From Aurantibacter crassamenti (lineage in GTDB: Bacteria > Bacteroidota > Bacteroidia > Flavobacteriales > Flavobacteriaceae), in assembly GCF_016811105.1 (NCBI RefSeq), contig NZ_JAFBGM010000001.1:1135126-1199125 (forward strand): a stretch of 64,000 bases of DNA, read 5' to 3'. The notes under the pieces are model-generated. The model worked only from the letters and a program-made list of their open reading frames with translations, was not told the DNA's origin and did not search any database. Below are positions 36,924 to 46,470 of this stretch, piece after piece. The translations under genes and the position numbers were made by a program. The first letter of the stretch is position 1, and the number at the start of each line of letters is the position of its first letter.

Positions 36924-38483
36924 ATGAAAAAATTATATAAAATTTTTGTTTTAATGATAACATTATCATTGGCAATTTGTTGTGATCCAGAAAGAGTGGA
37001 TACAGAACCCTTAGGAGCAACCGAAGCAATTTATTTTTCTAATGTAACTGAATTTAGAACAGTTTTAACAGGTGTTTATGCTAAGCTGCATGATTACTAT
37101 TTCTTTAATGTACCTGGTTTTGGAAATTGGGTTTCCAGTTTATGGCTTTTACCGGGTGATGATTTATCGGAAACACAAGGCGTTCGTACTCCAGAAGAAT
37201 TATTTGATGGTGGTTTAAATCCAACTAATGGTAGAATTGAATGGGTATATGACAATACTTATGAAATAATTCAGAAAGCGAATGTCCTTATTGAAAAAGT
37301 ACATACTGTAGATTATTCAGCTTATGAAGGTGCAGAAGAAATATCATTTATGGAGGGTGAGGCCCTTTTTTTACGAGGCTATGCATATTTTAATCTATTT
37401 AATATGTTTGGAGATACTCCAATTATAACCACAAGACTTGGAATAGAAAAAACCAATATACCAAAAAGTGATAAAATAGAAGTGCTAACACAGGTAGTTG
37501 ATGATATGAGACTAGCAATTGGTATTTTGCCAGATGCTTGGCCATCAAATTATGCTGGCAGAATTACTAAAAATTCTGCACGTGGAATGCTAATTAAAGC
37601 TTTAGTTTTTAGGGCTAATTATACTGGAGATGCCAATGATTTTAATGAAGCTATTTCGGTGTACAATTCAATTTCAGTAGGTTTACAAGAGCGGTTTTTG
37701 GATAATTTTGATTCGGCTACTGAAAATAATGCAGAATCTTTATTTGAGTTTCAAGCAAGCACCAATGGTAATCAAGATAATATTTTTCTATATAATGACG
37801 GTCCTTGGAGGGGTGCAGACAACTTATCTGTATTTCGAGGAATGAGTAGGCCAGATGGTGGTTTTGCGTCGTTGGCATTTACGCGTTTTGTAATCACAAA
37901 TAAGCTTTTTAACTTGTTCGGTACGGATCCAAGAATTAGTTATTTTCTAAAGGCGGATGACGGATTTGAAGGTCGAATTTTTCAGAAATACACATTGCAA
38001 GAATTAGATCAAAGTACCGACCCTTTTACAGGGTCATTAAATAATGAGAGAGTACTTAGAATGGCGGATATAGAATTATTAGTGGCCGAATCGTATCTTA
38101 AAACCAGTAATACTGTTGAAGCTATAAATCATGTAAATAAAATAAGAACCAGAGCAAGATTATGGGCTCAATCCGAAAGTTTAGATGTCTCAATGCTTTC
38201 AGACCACGATATTTCGGAAACTAATTCATCTCAAATTATGCAATGGATTATGGATGAAAGATTTGTTGAGTTAGCAGGAGAAGGTCAACGATGGTGGGAT
38301 TTAAAACGTTGGCATGTATCAGCGGATGTTGATCTTACCGGATGGGACGGTAGTGAAAATTATTTTAGTACAGAATTGGCTTCACCAGTTCAATTTGATG
38401 TTAATAAACATTTGTTATTTCCATTACCACAGGCAGAAGTTGAAAGAAATTTAGAGATTACTGAAAATAATCCAGGTTATTAA
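36924..38483 (+). CDS. SusD/RagB-like surface glycan-binding lipoprotein
   Basis: This 519-residue partner of the SusC protein captures glycans at the surface. The lipoprotein signal ends LAICCDPERVDTEPLG (Cys at residue 19 or 20). Helical TPR-like segments are typical: the N-terminal SusD_like domain (about 20-230) has FLRGYAYFNLFNMFGDTPII. The C-terminal RagB domain contains MDERFVELAGEGQRWWDLKR (about 440-459) and ends FPLPQAEVERNLEITENNPGY, as usual. Binding specificity cannot be read from sequence. A hairpin lies 31 bases after the stop. Confidence 0.97.
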   Translation: MKKLYKIFVLMITLSLAICCDPERVDTEPLGATEAIYFSNVTEFRTVLTGVYAKLHDYYFFNVPGFGNWVSSLWLLPGDDLSETQGVRTPEELFDGGLNPTNGRIEWVYDNTYEIIQKANVLIEKVHTVDYSAYEGAEEISFMEGEALFLRGYAYFNLFNMFGDTPIITTRLGIEKTNIPKSDKIEVLTQVVDDMRLAIGILPDAWPSNYAGRITKNSARGMLIKALVFRANYTGDANDFNEAISVYNSISVGLQERFLDNFDSATENNAESLFEFQASTNGNQDNIFLYNDGPWRGADNLSVFRGMSRPDGGFASLAFTRFVITNKLFNLFGTDPRISYFLKADDGFEGRIFQKYTLQELDQSTDPFTGSLNNERVLRMADIELLVAESYLKTSNTVEAINHVNKIRTRARLWAQSESLDVSMLSDHDISETNSSQIMQWIMDERFVELAGEGQRWWDLKRWHVSADVDLTGWDGSENYFSTELASPVQFDVNKHLLFPLPQAEVERNLEITENNPGY

Positions 38484-38514
38484 AGTTGATAAGTTGAGTA
38501 ATTAGTTAGTTCAA

Positions 38515-38546
38515 AAGAGGGAAGTTCTTTAAAATACTTTCCTCTT
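38515..38546 (+). terminator. Weak hairpin after susD, possible attenuator
   Basis: The arms AAGAGGGAAGT (38515-38525) and ACTTTCCTCTT (38536-38546) pair over 11 bases with one G-T wobble, around a 10-base loop. No long T-run follows, so it may reduce expression of the genes downstream or protect the susCD mRNA end. Confidence 0.4.
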
Positions 38547-38625
38547 AACCTAATGAAATAATCTTTTCATATTAACAACTATCATATTTATTTACTTCTT
38601 TAAACATTTAGATACTTGTAATTTC

Positions 38626-41600
38626 ATGTTTAGAAATATATTCCTAGTTGTTGTATTTATTGTAATGACAATTTTTTGTTCTTGCGACACAAATAAAAAT
38701 CGAAGTACCGAAACTGAGGAGTCAATTAAAAAGAGATATGTAGAAATGTCAATTGAGGAAAGGAGAAATCCTATAAATGCATCAATGTCATTTGTTACTC
38801 CAAATGGCGTCTCATCTACACTATTTGCATCAGAGCCTTCTATTATAAATCCTACTAATATAGATATTGATCATAAGGGACGAATATGGGTTTTAGAATC
38901 GCCAAATTATTCAAAGAAAGTAGTAAATGGAGCTCCTCCAAAGGGCAGAATTACAATTTTAGAAGACACAGATTTTGATGGTAAATCGGATTCAAGTACA
39001 GTATATTATGAAGGAGAAGATATTCATAGTGCTATTGGTATTGCTGTTTTAGGAAACAGAGTGTATGTCACTAGGAGTCCTGATATTCTAGTTTTTACAG
39101 ATGACAATGAGGATGATAAATACGATAAAATAGAAAAATTGTTTACGGGGTTAGGTAACCCCGGTGATCATTCGGCTCATGCTATTACATTTGGCCCCGA
39201 TGGTAAACTCTATTGGAATATGGGAAATTATGGAGGTCCAGTAAAAGATAAATATGGCAAGCAAGTTTACGACAAATTAGGAAATCCTGTAATTCCTGAT
39301 GGTGATAAGTATATTGGTGGAATGATATTTAGATGTAACGTAGATGGTAGTGATTTTGAAGTTTTGGGACATAATTTTAGAAATAATTATGAAGTTGCAG
39401 TAGATTCTTATGGTAATATATGGCAATCGGATAACGATGATGATGGCAATCAGTCCTGTAGATTAAATTATATTATAGAACAAGGGAATTATGGATATTT
39501 AGACGAAATGACTAGAGAAAGTTGGGCTATTTATAGAACCAATATGGAAGAAAAAATTGAGGACCGTCATTGGCATCAAAATGATCCTGGTGTAGTGCCA
39601 AATTTATTGGTAACAGGTGCTGGTTCCCCAGCAGGTATAATGGTGTATGAAGGAGTACAATTACCAAATAATTTTCAAGGTAAAATTTTTCATGCAGATG
39701 CCGGCCCCAATGTTGTTAGAGTATATAGTCCCAAAAAAAATGGTGCAGGTTTTACTGCAGATGCAAAGGAACTAGTAAAGAGTATTGCCGATCAATGGTT
39801 TAGACCTGTTGATGTTGCCACTGCCCCAGATGGTTCAGTTTTTGTTGCAGATTGGTATGATCCTGGAGTTGGTGGAGCGGCTGCTGCAGATTTTTCAAAA
39901 GGAAGAATTTTTAGAGTTTCTGCTACCAATCATAGTTTAAATTATCCAGTAATAAATATCGATATAAACTCAATAGATGGAGCAATTCAGGCTCTAGAAA
40001 GTCCAAATATTTCTACTCGATACTTAGGTTGGAATAAGCTTCATTCTATGGGAGCGGCAGCGGAATCCGCTTTGTTAGATTTGTACAATTCTAAAAATCA
40101 AATTCTAAGGGCAAGATCTTTATGGTTGTTGTCAAAGATTAAAGGTAAAGAAGAACATTATTTAAGATTAGCTTCAAAAGACAAAAATGTAAATATCCGA
40201 ATAACTGCTATTAGGGCCGCTAAGCAAGCAAATGTCAATTTTTTAAATTTTGCATCTGGTCTTACAAACGATATGAGCATTGCAGTATGTAGAGAATTGG
40301 CAATAGGATTGCATGGCATAGATAATAGTAAAGCTGCAGAATTATGGGCAAAGCTTGCACTTAAGCACAACGGAACGGATCGCTGGTATTTAGAGGCTTT
40401 AGGAGTAGGGGCGGCAAATAATTGGAAAAATTGTTTGTCTGAATATTTAAGACTAATTAATAAAGAAAAACAAATAAGCAAAGCTGCTTTTAATGATGTA
40501 GTTTGGAGGTCAAGGGATGAAAAATCATTACCGCTATTAGTAGATATTATCAAATCTGACAGTATTCCGAATGAAAATAAATACCGTTTTTTTAGAGCAT
40601 TTAATTTTTTAAAATTTCCTTCAAAGCAAAAATATTTAATCGAGCTATTAAAAGTTGAAGGCGACAATGCTGCCTTTATTCAGAGGCAGACACTTCAAAT
40701 TCTTAATACAGATGATATTCCAATGAATGGTGATTTCAAAAATATATTAAGAAAAACTTTGAGTTCAATATCTGGAACATTAGAATATGTAAACTTAGTT
40801 GATAAGTTTGGATTGATTGACGAAAGACAGCGTTTGTTGACATTATTACAAGAATATCCCAATTCAGAAGCAGGTTTAAAAGCTTCGAAATTGCTTATTG
40901 ATTCGCGTTTTCAGGCACAAAATTTAGTTTTGGAACTTATAAAGAAAGGTGATTCCAGCTCATTGAGTATTCTTGAGAATATTGGAAAACACGGTGGGAC
41001 AAAATCATCTTTGAAGGTATTGGTGTCAATTATTATGGATGCAGATTATTCCGATATTATTAGAAATAAAGCAATTCATTTTATGGGGTATAGTTGGGGT
41101 GGCGAAAGTGAATTATTAAACTTAGTAAAATCTAATAACTGGGATAAGAAGTTTAATCAGGCAGCTGCAAGCATACTTTTTAATGCGTATAGAACAGAGA
41201 TTCAAAACGAGGCCTCTTTTTATATAAAGCAACCTAAAAATTTACAAGGAGAACCCATTGCTCCGATAAGAGATTTGTTAGCATCTATTGGGAATATAAG
41301 CAAAGGGAAGGAGGTTTTTAATAAACTATGTGCTACATGTCATATGCTTAATGATTCGGGCACAGACTTTGGGCCAAAATTGTCAACGATTGGCAGTAAG
41401 TTAGCCAAGGAAGGGTTGTATAATGCAATTCTTTACCCTAACCAAGCTGTAAATTATGATTATCAGGGTGTAGAATTAAAATTAAAGGATGGTACAATCA
41501 TGGTAGGTTTATTAGAAAGTGAAACAAAAGAAACGATTACCATAAAACAGATTGGTGGTAGTTTAAATGAAGTGCTCAAAACTCAAATTATTTCTAAAAA

Positions 41601-41700
41601 AATACTTGAAAATTCGTTTATGCCCAATCTTGCCACAGCAATGAAAGAAAGTGAATTAATTGATTTGGTAGAATATTTGTCAAGTTTAATTAAACCATAA
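38626..41700 (+). CDS. PVC-type dehydrogenase/HEAT/cytochrome c protein
   Basis: This exported 1024-residue protein is probably a lipoprotein (MTIFCSCDTN). Residues 45-440 form a beta-propeller like soluble glucose/sorbosone dehydrogenases (HAITFGPDGKLYWNMGN, then WFRPVDVATAPDGSVFVADW). Residues about 450-870 are HEAT-like helices. A C-terminal cytochrome c domain has CATCH at about residues 902-906, followed by LYPNQAVNYDYQG, typical of the PVC-type heme-binding family. The layout suggests oxidation of a sugar or glycan end with electrons passed through heme. Substrate and acceptor are unknown. It stands in line with susCD, an SGNH hydrolase and GH95. Confidence 0.9.
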   Translation: MFRNIFLVVVFIVMTIFCSCDTNKNRSTETEESIKKRYVEMSIEERRNPINASMSFVTPNGVSSTLFASEPSIINPTNIDIDHKGRIWVLESPNYSKKVVNGAPPKGRITILEDTDFDGKSDSSTVYYEGEDIHSAIGIAVLGNRVYVTRSPDILVFTDDNEDDKYDKIEKLFTGLGNPGDHSAHAITFGPDGKLYWNMGNYGGPVKDKYGKQVYDKLGNPVIPDGDKYIGGMIFRCNVDGSDFEVLGHNFRNNYEVAVDSYGNIWQSDNDDDGNQSCRLNYIIEQGNYGYLDEMTRESWAIYRTNMEEKIEDRHWHQNDPGVVPNLLVTGAGSPAGIMVYEGVQLPNNFQGKIFHADAGPNVVRVYSPKKNGAGFTADAKELVKSIADQWFRPVDVATAPDGSVFVADWYDPGVGGAAAADFSKGRIFRVSATNHSLNYPVINIDINSIDGAIQALESPNISTRYLGWNKLHSMGAAAESALLDLYNSKNQILRARSLWLLSKIKGKEEHYLRLASKDKNVNIRITAIRAAKQANVNFLNFASGLTNDMSIAVCRELAIGLHGIDNSKAAELWAKLALKHNGTDRWYLEALGVGAANNWKNCLSEYLRLINKEKQISKAAFNDVVWRSRDEKSLPLLVDIIKSDSIPNENKYRFFRAFNFLKFPSKQKYLIELLKVEGDNAAFIQRQTLQILNTDDIPMNGDFKNILRKTLSSISGTLEYVNLVDKFGLIDERQRLLTLLQEYPNSEAGLKASKLLIDSRFQAQNLVLELIKKGDSSSLSILENIGKHGGTKSSLKVLVSIIMDADYSDIIRNKAIHFMGYSWGGESELLNLVKSNNWDKKFNQAAASILFNAYRTEIQNEASFYIKQPKNLQGEPIAPIRDLLASIGNISKGKEVFNKLCATCHMLNDSGTDFGPKLSTIGSKLAKEGLYNAILYPNQAVNYDYQGVELKLKDGTIMVGLLESETKETITIKQIGGSLNEVLKTQIISKKILENSFMPNLATAMKESELIDLVEYLSSLIKP

Positions 41701-41743
41701 ATTGAAGCCGTTAAAAATTTGTAACATTTAATTATGTGGGAAA

Positions 41744-42505
41744 ATGAATTTTAAAAGAAGAGATTTTATTAAGAAAGCATCATTAGTGTCTGCTAATATA
41801 CTTGCTGTGCCAAATTTACACAATTGTACTTCTTCCAAAATAGTTAAAAATAATATGCCATACGGTATAAATGTTGTTTTTCAGGGAGACTCAATTACCG
41901 ATGGTGGTCGGAATAAAAAAAGTAAAGGTCCAAATGATTTTGAAAATATAGGCATGGGTTATGTCTTTTTATCAGCAGCTTCGCTTGCAGGAGAATTTGC
42001 CTCAACAAATTTAAAATATTACAATCGTGGGGTAAGTGGCGATAAAGTATTTCAATTATTGGAAAGATGGAGTGAAGATACTATTGCTTTAAAACCAGAT
42101 GTGGTGAGTATTCTTATAGGGGTTAATGATTTTTGGCATAAACTTACTAATGGTCATAAAGGCTCCGAGATTACATATGAATCGGATTATAGAAGATTAG
42201 TTAAAGTTACTAAGAATAAACTTCCAAATGTGGAGGTGATTATTGGGGAGCCATTTTGCATTTTGGATGAAATTAAAAATGAGAAATTAGAATGGAAAGT
42301 TAATTTTCCAAAGTATCAAAAAGCTGCTTATAAAATAGCAAAAGAATTTGATGCTATTTGGATACCCTATCAATCAATATTTGATAAGGCTATCAAGCAA
42401 GCTCCTGCAAGTTATTGGACGTGGGATGGAATCCATCCGTCGTTAGCTGGTAATTATCTCATATCAAAAGCTTGGCTTCAGGCTTTTAATACTTTATACA
42501 AGTAA
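41744..42505 (+). CDS. SGNH/GDSL hydrolase (probable carbohydrate esterase)
   Basis: This 253-residue exported enzyme has a twin-arginine-like signal (MNFKRRDFIKKASLVSAN). Block I reads VVFQGDSITDGGR with the nucleophile Ser, block III reads IGVNDFWH with the Asn, and block V reads WDGIHPSLAG with the Asp-His pair. This order and these residues match rhamnogalacturonan acetylesterase-like SGNH enzymes. Between susCD and GH95, removal of acetyl groups from a glycan is the likely job. The next gene starts 17 bases later. Confidence 0.9.
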   Translation: MNFKRRDFIKKASLVSANILAVPNLHNCTSSKIVKNNMPYGINVVFQGDSITDGGRNKKSKGPNDFENIGMGYVFLSAASLAGEFASTNLKYYNRGVSGDKVFQLLERWSEDTIALKPDVVSILIGVNDFWHKLTNGHKGSEITYESDYRRLVKVTKNKLPNVEVIIGEPFCILDEIKNEKLEWKVNFPKYQKAAYKIAKEFDAIWIPYQSIFDKAIKQAPASYWTWDGIHPSLAGNYLISKAWLQAFNTLYK

Positions 42506-42522
42506 AAATTGCACAAAAAAAT

Positions 42523-45051
42523 ATGATACAACATTTAATAAAGTCCATAGGAAGTTTACTCGGAGTATTTAAAGCTAAAAAAATTGTTTTTACCAAATGG
42601 AAAGTACCTTGTGTTTATTCGATAATGGTAATTGTTTTTTTAATTGTGTCTTGCTCAAAAAAACAAGCCAAATTTGAAACAACAGGCAGTAATGAGAAAT
42701 TGTGGTATTCTTATCCTGCTGAATATTGGAATAGTCAATCCTTACACTTAGGAAATGGATATTTCGGAGCGTCTTTTTTTGGTGGTGTTAACACTGAAAA
42801 ATTTTCATTAACAGATGCTTCTATGTGGACAGGTGAGCCAGCAAATGGTCGCTGGGAAAAAGCTGGAATAAATCCAGATGCAAAAAAGTTTCTCCCAAAA
42901 ATCCGTAATGCTGTTGTTAACAATAATGGAAAACTAGCAGATGAACTGGTTGAAAATCATTTCTTTGGTTCTTCTGAACTATTTGGTCACTTCACATCTA
43001 TTGGTGATTTGATTATTCAAATGAATCATAAAAAAGACTCTGTAAAAAATTATAAAAGAACTTTAGATATTTCTCAATCTATTGGAGGAATAAATTATAC
43101 CATTGGAGAAGTTGATTTTCAAAGGGAATATTTCTGCTCCTACCCTGATCGAGTTTTAGCAATGAAGTATTCAGCAAGTAAACCTAAAAATGTTTCGTTT
43201 GCTCTAGGCATGAAAATTCTTCAAGATTCTTCATCGATTAAAATCAATGAAAATGAATACAGTTTACGGGGCTATATAAACGGTAATAATCGCCCTTTCG
43301 AAGTGCGTATGAAAATTATTAATTATGGTGGTGAATTAGGACAAGATGCTCATCGATTGACACTTAAAAATGCGGATTCTGCCTATGTATATGTTACTAT
43401 GGCCACTAATTATAAAATGGAATATCCACATTATAAAGGTGAAGATCCTTTAGGGATTACTAAAAATGTTATTAATAAGGCATTTGCAAAAGGCTATCCA
43501 AAAATTAAGGAAGACCACATAAGAGATTACAAAAATCTTTACGACAGGGTTGAACTAAAATTAGAGACTGATAAAGCGTTAGATACATTACCTACTAATG
43601 AACGTTTCACACGTTTACGAAACGGTGAAAAAGATCTTGGTTATAAAACGTTAATGTTTAATTTGGGTAGATATTTAATAATAAGCTCGTCGAGACCAAA
43701 TACGCTTCCTGCAAATCTTCAAGGAGTTTGGAATGCCTTTTATATTGCTCCTTGGGCAGGTAATTATCAAGCCAATATCAATCTTCAAGAAATATATTGG
43801 TCCACAGGTCCAACAAATTTAATTGAATGTCAAGAACCATACGTCGATTGGATTGAAGATTTAGTAAAACCTGGTAAAGAGGTGGCTCAGAAAATTTATG
43901 GTACCTCGGGTTGGATAAGCCATACCACTGCGAATATATGGGGTCACGCAGCACCAACGGGAAGTCTTCCTTGGGGTCTATATCCGATGGGTTCCGCTTG
44001 GCATTCTCAACATATTTGGGACCATTATAGTTTTACTCAGGATAAGGAATATTTAAAAAATAGGGGATATCCCATATTAAAAGAAGCATCACAATTTTGG
44101 CTTGAAAATCTTACAGAATTCAAAGGGTATTTAATAAGTGCTCCAACAGTTTCTGCTGAACACGGAGCAATGCAAACTAAAAATGGTTTAGATACTTCAC
44201 AACACGATTCTATAAGCGATAAGTATATTTATTCACTGCCTGGTGTTCAGCAAGATGTTCAAATGATAAGAGAGCTTTTTTCTATGACCGAAAAGGCAGC
44301 AATAATTTTGGGTGATTCTGCTTTTGCGCAAAAGATAAAAGCGAAAAGCACCAAGCTTTTGCCTCATCAAATAGGGAAATACGGGCAATTACAAGAGTGG
44401 TATGATGACATAGATTCACCTAATGGTCATCACCGGCATATTCCTCATTTATATGCGGTAATTCCCGGAACGCAAATAAGCCCATTCAACACACCCGAAT
44501 TGGCTTCAGCCGCCAAAAAATCATTGAATATGAGAGGTGATGGAAGGTATCTGAATCAAGAATTGGCTTCTGGGGGTAATTGGGCAAGGGCTCACCGAAT
44601 GTGGGCATGGGTTCGGCTTTATGATGGAAACAGGGCAAATAAGATTCTTACAGAATTATTAACTGAACAGGGTTTTGAAAATGGACTTACTTTTCAACAT
44701 GCAGATTATGACATGGGTAGACCTAATTATTATACGGAAGACGGACTCTATCTACATTTTCAGTTAGACGCTTCTGCTTCTTTGCCTGGGTGTATAGCAG
44801 AAATGTTGTTGCAATCGCATTTAGGCGAGTTACATATCCTTCCTGCATTGGCCGATGAATTCCATACAGGTGAAATAAAAGGATTAAAAGCTAGAGGCAA
44901 TTATACAATAGATTTGAAATGGAAAAATAGTGAAGTTGAACATGTGACCATTACCTGTCCAAATCGAAATGATATTCCTCCTATTCGAATAAAAGATAAA
45001 TTGGTTAATCATAAAGATTTGGATTATATAACTGTTATTTTTGATAAATGA
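42523..45051 (+). CDS. Glycoside hydrolase family 95 (alpha-L-fucosidase or alpha-L-galactosidase)
   Basis: This 842-residue lipoprotein (signal ending FLIVSCSKK) has the GH95 opening WYSYPAEYWNSQSLHLGNGY and an (alpha/alpha)6 barrel. Key residues are in the order and spacing of the characterised Bifidobacterium enzyme: Asn418 and Asn420 in ANINLQ, Glu546 in TVSAEHGAM, and Asp749 in FQLDASAS. These are the activating Asn pair, the acid and a further catalytic carboxylate. The motif around the last Asp differs from the common DGNFG, so specificity may differ. The first ATG gives a long basic lead into the signal helix; a shorter start at 42625 would lack positive charge. Confidence 0.92.
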   Translation: MIQHLIKSIGSLLGVFKAKKIVFTKWKVPCVYSIMVIVFLIVSCSKKQAKFETTGSNEKLWYSYPAEYWNSQSLHLGNGYFGASFFGGVNTEKFSLTDASMWTGEPANGRWEKAGINPDAKKFLPKIRNAVVNNNGKLADELVENHFFGSSELFGHFTSIGDLIIQMNHKKDSVKNYKRTLDISQSIGGINYTIGEVDFQREYFCSYPDRVLAMKYSASKPKNVSFALGMKILQDSSSIKINENEYSLRGYINGNNRPFEVRMKIINYGGELGQDAHRLTLKNADSAYVYVTMATNYKMEYPHYKGEDPLGITKNVINKAFAKGYPKIKEDHIRDYKNLYDRVELKLETDKALDTLPTNERFTRLRNGEKDLGYKTLMFNLGRYLIISSSRPNTLPANLQGVWNAFYIAPWAGNYQANINLQEIYWSTGPTNLIECQEPYVDWIEDLVKPGKEVAQKIYGTSGWISHTTANIWGHAAPTGSLPWGLYPMGSAWHSQHIWDHYSFTQDKEYLKNRGYPILKEASQFWLENLTEFKGYLISAPTVSAEHGAMQTKNGLDTSQHDSISDKYIYSLPGVQQDVQMIRELFSMTEKAAIILGDSAFAQKIKAKSTKLLPHQIGKYGQLQEWYDDIDSPNGHHRHIPHLYAVIPGTQISPFNTPELASAAKKSLNMRGDGRYLNQELASGGNWARAHRMWAWVRLYDGNRANKILTELLTEQGFENGLTFQHADYDMGRPNYYTEDGLYLHFQLDASASLPGCIAEMLLQSHLGELHILPALADEFHTGEIKGLKARGNYTIDLKWKNSEVEHVTITCPNRNDIPPIRIKDKLVNHKDLDYITVIFDK

Positions 45052-45548
45052 TTAATTGGACCTGTTATATATATTGGTCTACCTAAGCTTTAATAGATTT
45101 TTTAAAGAGGTTAATGAATCTTTTTGTAATGCAAGTTTTTTCTTTGATAATAAACATTGAACATTAGCTTATTTATTAGATAAGTAATAGTCCACTGTTA
45201 ATTGTTTTAAAACATCCATAATTCATTTGTCGGTCTTTCTATAGCATGCTAAATTATTAATTGTTTCTTTCAGAATTTTCTCTGGTTATTATAATAATTC
45301 TTTTTTTTAAATTGTTCATATATAAAATTATAAGGTTATTAATCTTATACTTAAGCAAAACAACTCAATTTGGTTTTGTGTAAATTCAATAAATAATTAT
45401 TAAATTAAATTTTGTTTTTAAATTTCATGAAAGAAACTTGTAAATGTTTAGCGACTATGTATAAGTTAATTTGAAAAAGTAAATTAAACTCTTTAAAAAA
45501 AATCTATTTTAGAAGTTGGCATTATAGTTAATTGCCAAACAAATACCC
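45052..45548. other. AT-rich intergenic region without a gene
   Basis: These 497 bases separate GH95 from the ECF sigma gene. I find no open frame with family features, no tRNA and no strong terminator after GH95. It is very AT-rich with T-runs near 45301. The only notable structure is an inverted repeat just before the sigma start codon. It probably holds the sigma promoter. Confidence 0.6.
45516..45538. promoter_or_regulatory. Inverted repeat directly before the sigma factor start
   Basis: TTGGCA (45516-45521) and TGCCAA (45533-45538) are perfect reverse complements spaced by 11 bases, ending ten bases before the ATG. It could be an operator or a hairpin hiding the ribosome site. Support is structural only. 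Confidence 0.35.
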
Positions 45549-46127
45549 ATGAAATTAATTTTTGCTGACGACATACTTGCGGTTATTAGTTTGAAAGAAG
45601 GAAATAGGAGTGCCTTTAAGTATTTTTTTGATAAATATTACCACCGATTAGTAGCTTATATTATGGTATATTCAGGTGATAAGACTCAGTCTGAGGATAT
45701 TGTTCAAAAATCATTTATCACTTTATGGGAAAATAGGACCAAGTTGGAAATTGATAAATCACCCATATCTTATTTGTATGTAATTGCTTATAATAATTAT
45801 TTGGATTCAGTTAAAAATAAAAAAAAACAAGAAAGATTATTAAATCAGATACGGGAGAATGCTCTTCGCGATAGAATTAAAGAAGATTCGGAAGCTTTAG
45901 AAATTCGAATTAATAAAATGAAAGAGGTTATTGAAAAATTACCTCCAAAATGTAAGAGAATCATTGAAATGAACAAAGTCCAAGGTATTAAATATAAAGA
46001 TATATCGCAGTTGCTAGGCATTTCAATTAAAACTGTGGAGTCACAAATGCGAATAGCATTTATTAAAATTCGAGAGGCTTTTAAAGAAGACCGAATGATA
46101 TTTTTTATGTTGTTTAAGTCCTATTAG
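45549..46127 (+). CDS. ECF sigma factor, FecI type
   Basis: This 192-residue sigma factor has region 2 in residues 15-85 (FKYFFDKYYHRLVAYIMVYS, then AEDIVQ-like SEDIVQKSFITLWENR). Region 4 lies at residues 120-175 (LPPKCKRIIEMNKVQGIKYK, then ISIKTVESQMRIAFIKIREA). This is the type that pairs with FecR and SusC in Bacteroidota. No anti-sigma gene is adjacent; the only FecR in the window is 12.4 kb upstream, at the other end of the same polysaccharide region. Its last codons overlap a decayed gene on the other strand, which suggests a rearrangement just here. Confidence 0.94.
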   Translation: MKLIFADDILAVISLKEGNRSAFKYFFDKYYHRLVAYIMVYSGDKTQSEDIVQKSFITLWENRTKLEIDKSPISYLYVIAYNNYLDSVKNKKKQERLLNQIRENALRDRIKEDSEALEIRINKMKEVIEKLPPKCKRIIEMNKVQGIKYKDISQLLGISIKTVESQMRIAFIKIREAFKEDRMIFFMLFKSY

Positions 46128-46338
46128 AGAACAAAAGGCGCATAAATAAATATTTATTTTCATAAGGGCTATGACAATTAAAACAACGATCTGAAAGAAT
46201 AGGGCGAACATGAAAATTGAAATCAATTTTTTCGGGTAGTATATCATAAGCCAATTGTACTTCTTCTGGTTTGTCTATTCCGCAATTAGACAGAAGAACG
46301 CAACAGAAAAGTATTGCTAATTTTTTAATAGTTTCCAT
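46114..46338 (-). pseudogene. Remnant of a planctomycete-type cytochrome c (PSD1/DUF1553-like) gene
   Basis: Only the first 60 or so codons are left of a gene that normally encodes 800-1100 residues. A lipoprotein signal (MKK-like start, LLSNCGIDKP with Cys19) is followed by KIDFNFHVRPILSDRCFNCH, the typical entry of planctomycete cytochrome c proteins with the heme site at residues 52-56. After CHSPYENK the similarity stops, and twelve unrelated codons run into the end of the sigma gene. The remaining domains are absent from the window. This points to a deletion at about 46130-46165. Confidence 0.7.
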
Positions 46339-46470
46339 TTTTAAATAAGAACTTCATTTTGTTTTAAACTGAAGTATTATGATAAGTCCGAATTATGAAA
46401 TTGCTGTATCCTTAAATGTACAAAACATTTTTATCTGTTTTAGGTTTCTCAAAATTCACTAAATTGGTGG

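Noticed and set aside
40158-40667. A 169-codon open frame opposite the PVC-type dehydrogenase gene
   Set aside because: The plus strand frame has clear domain features; the antisense translation is Leu/Ser-rich without motifs.
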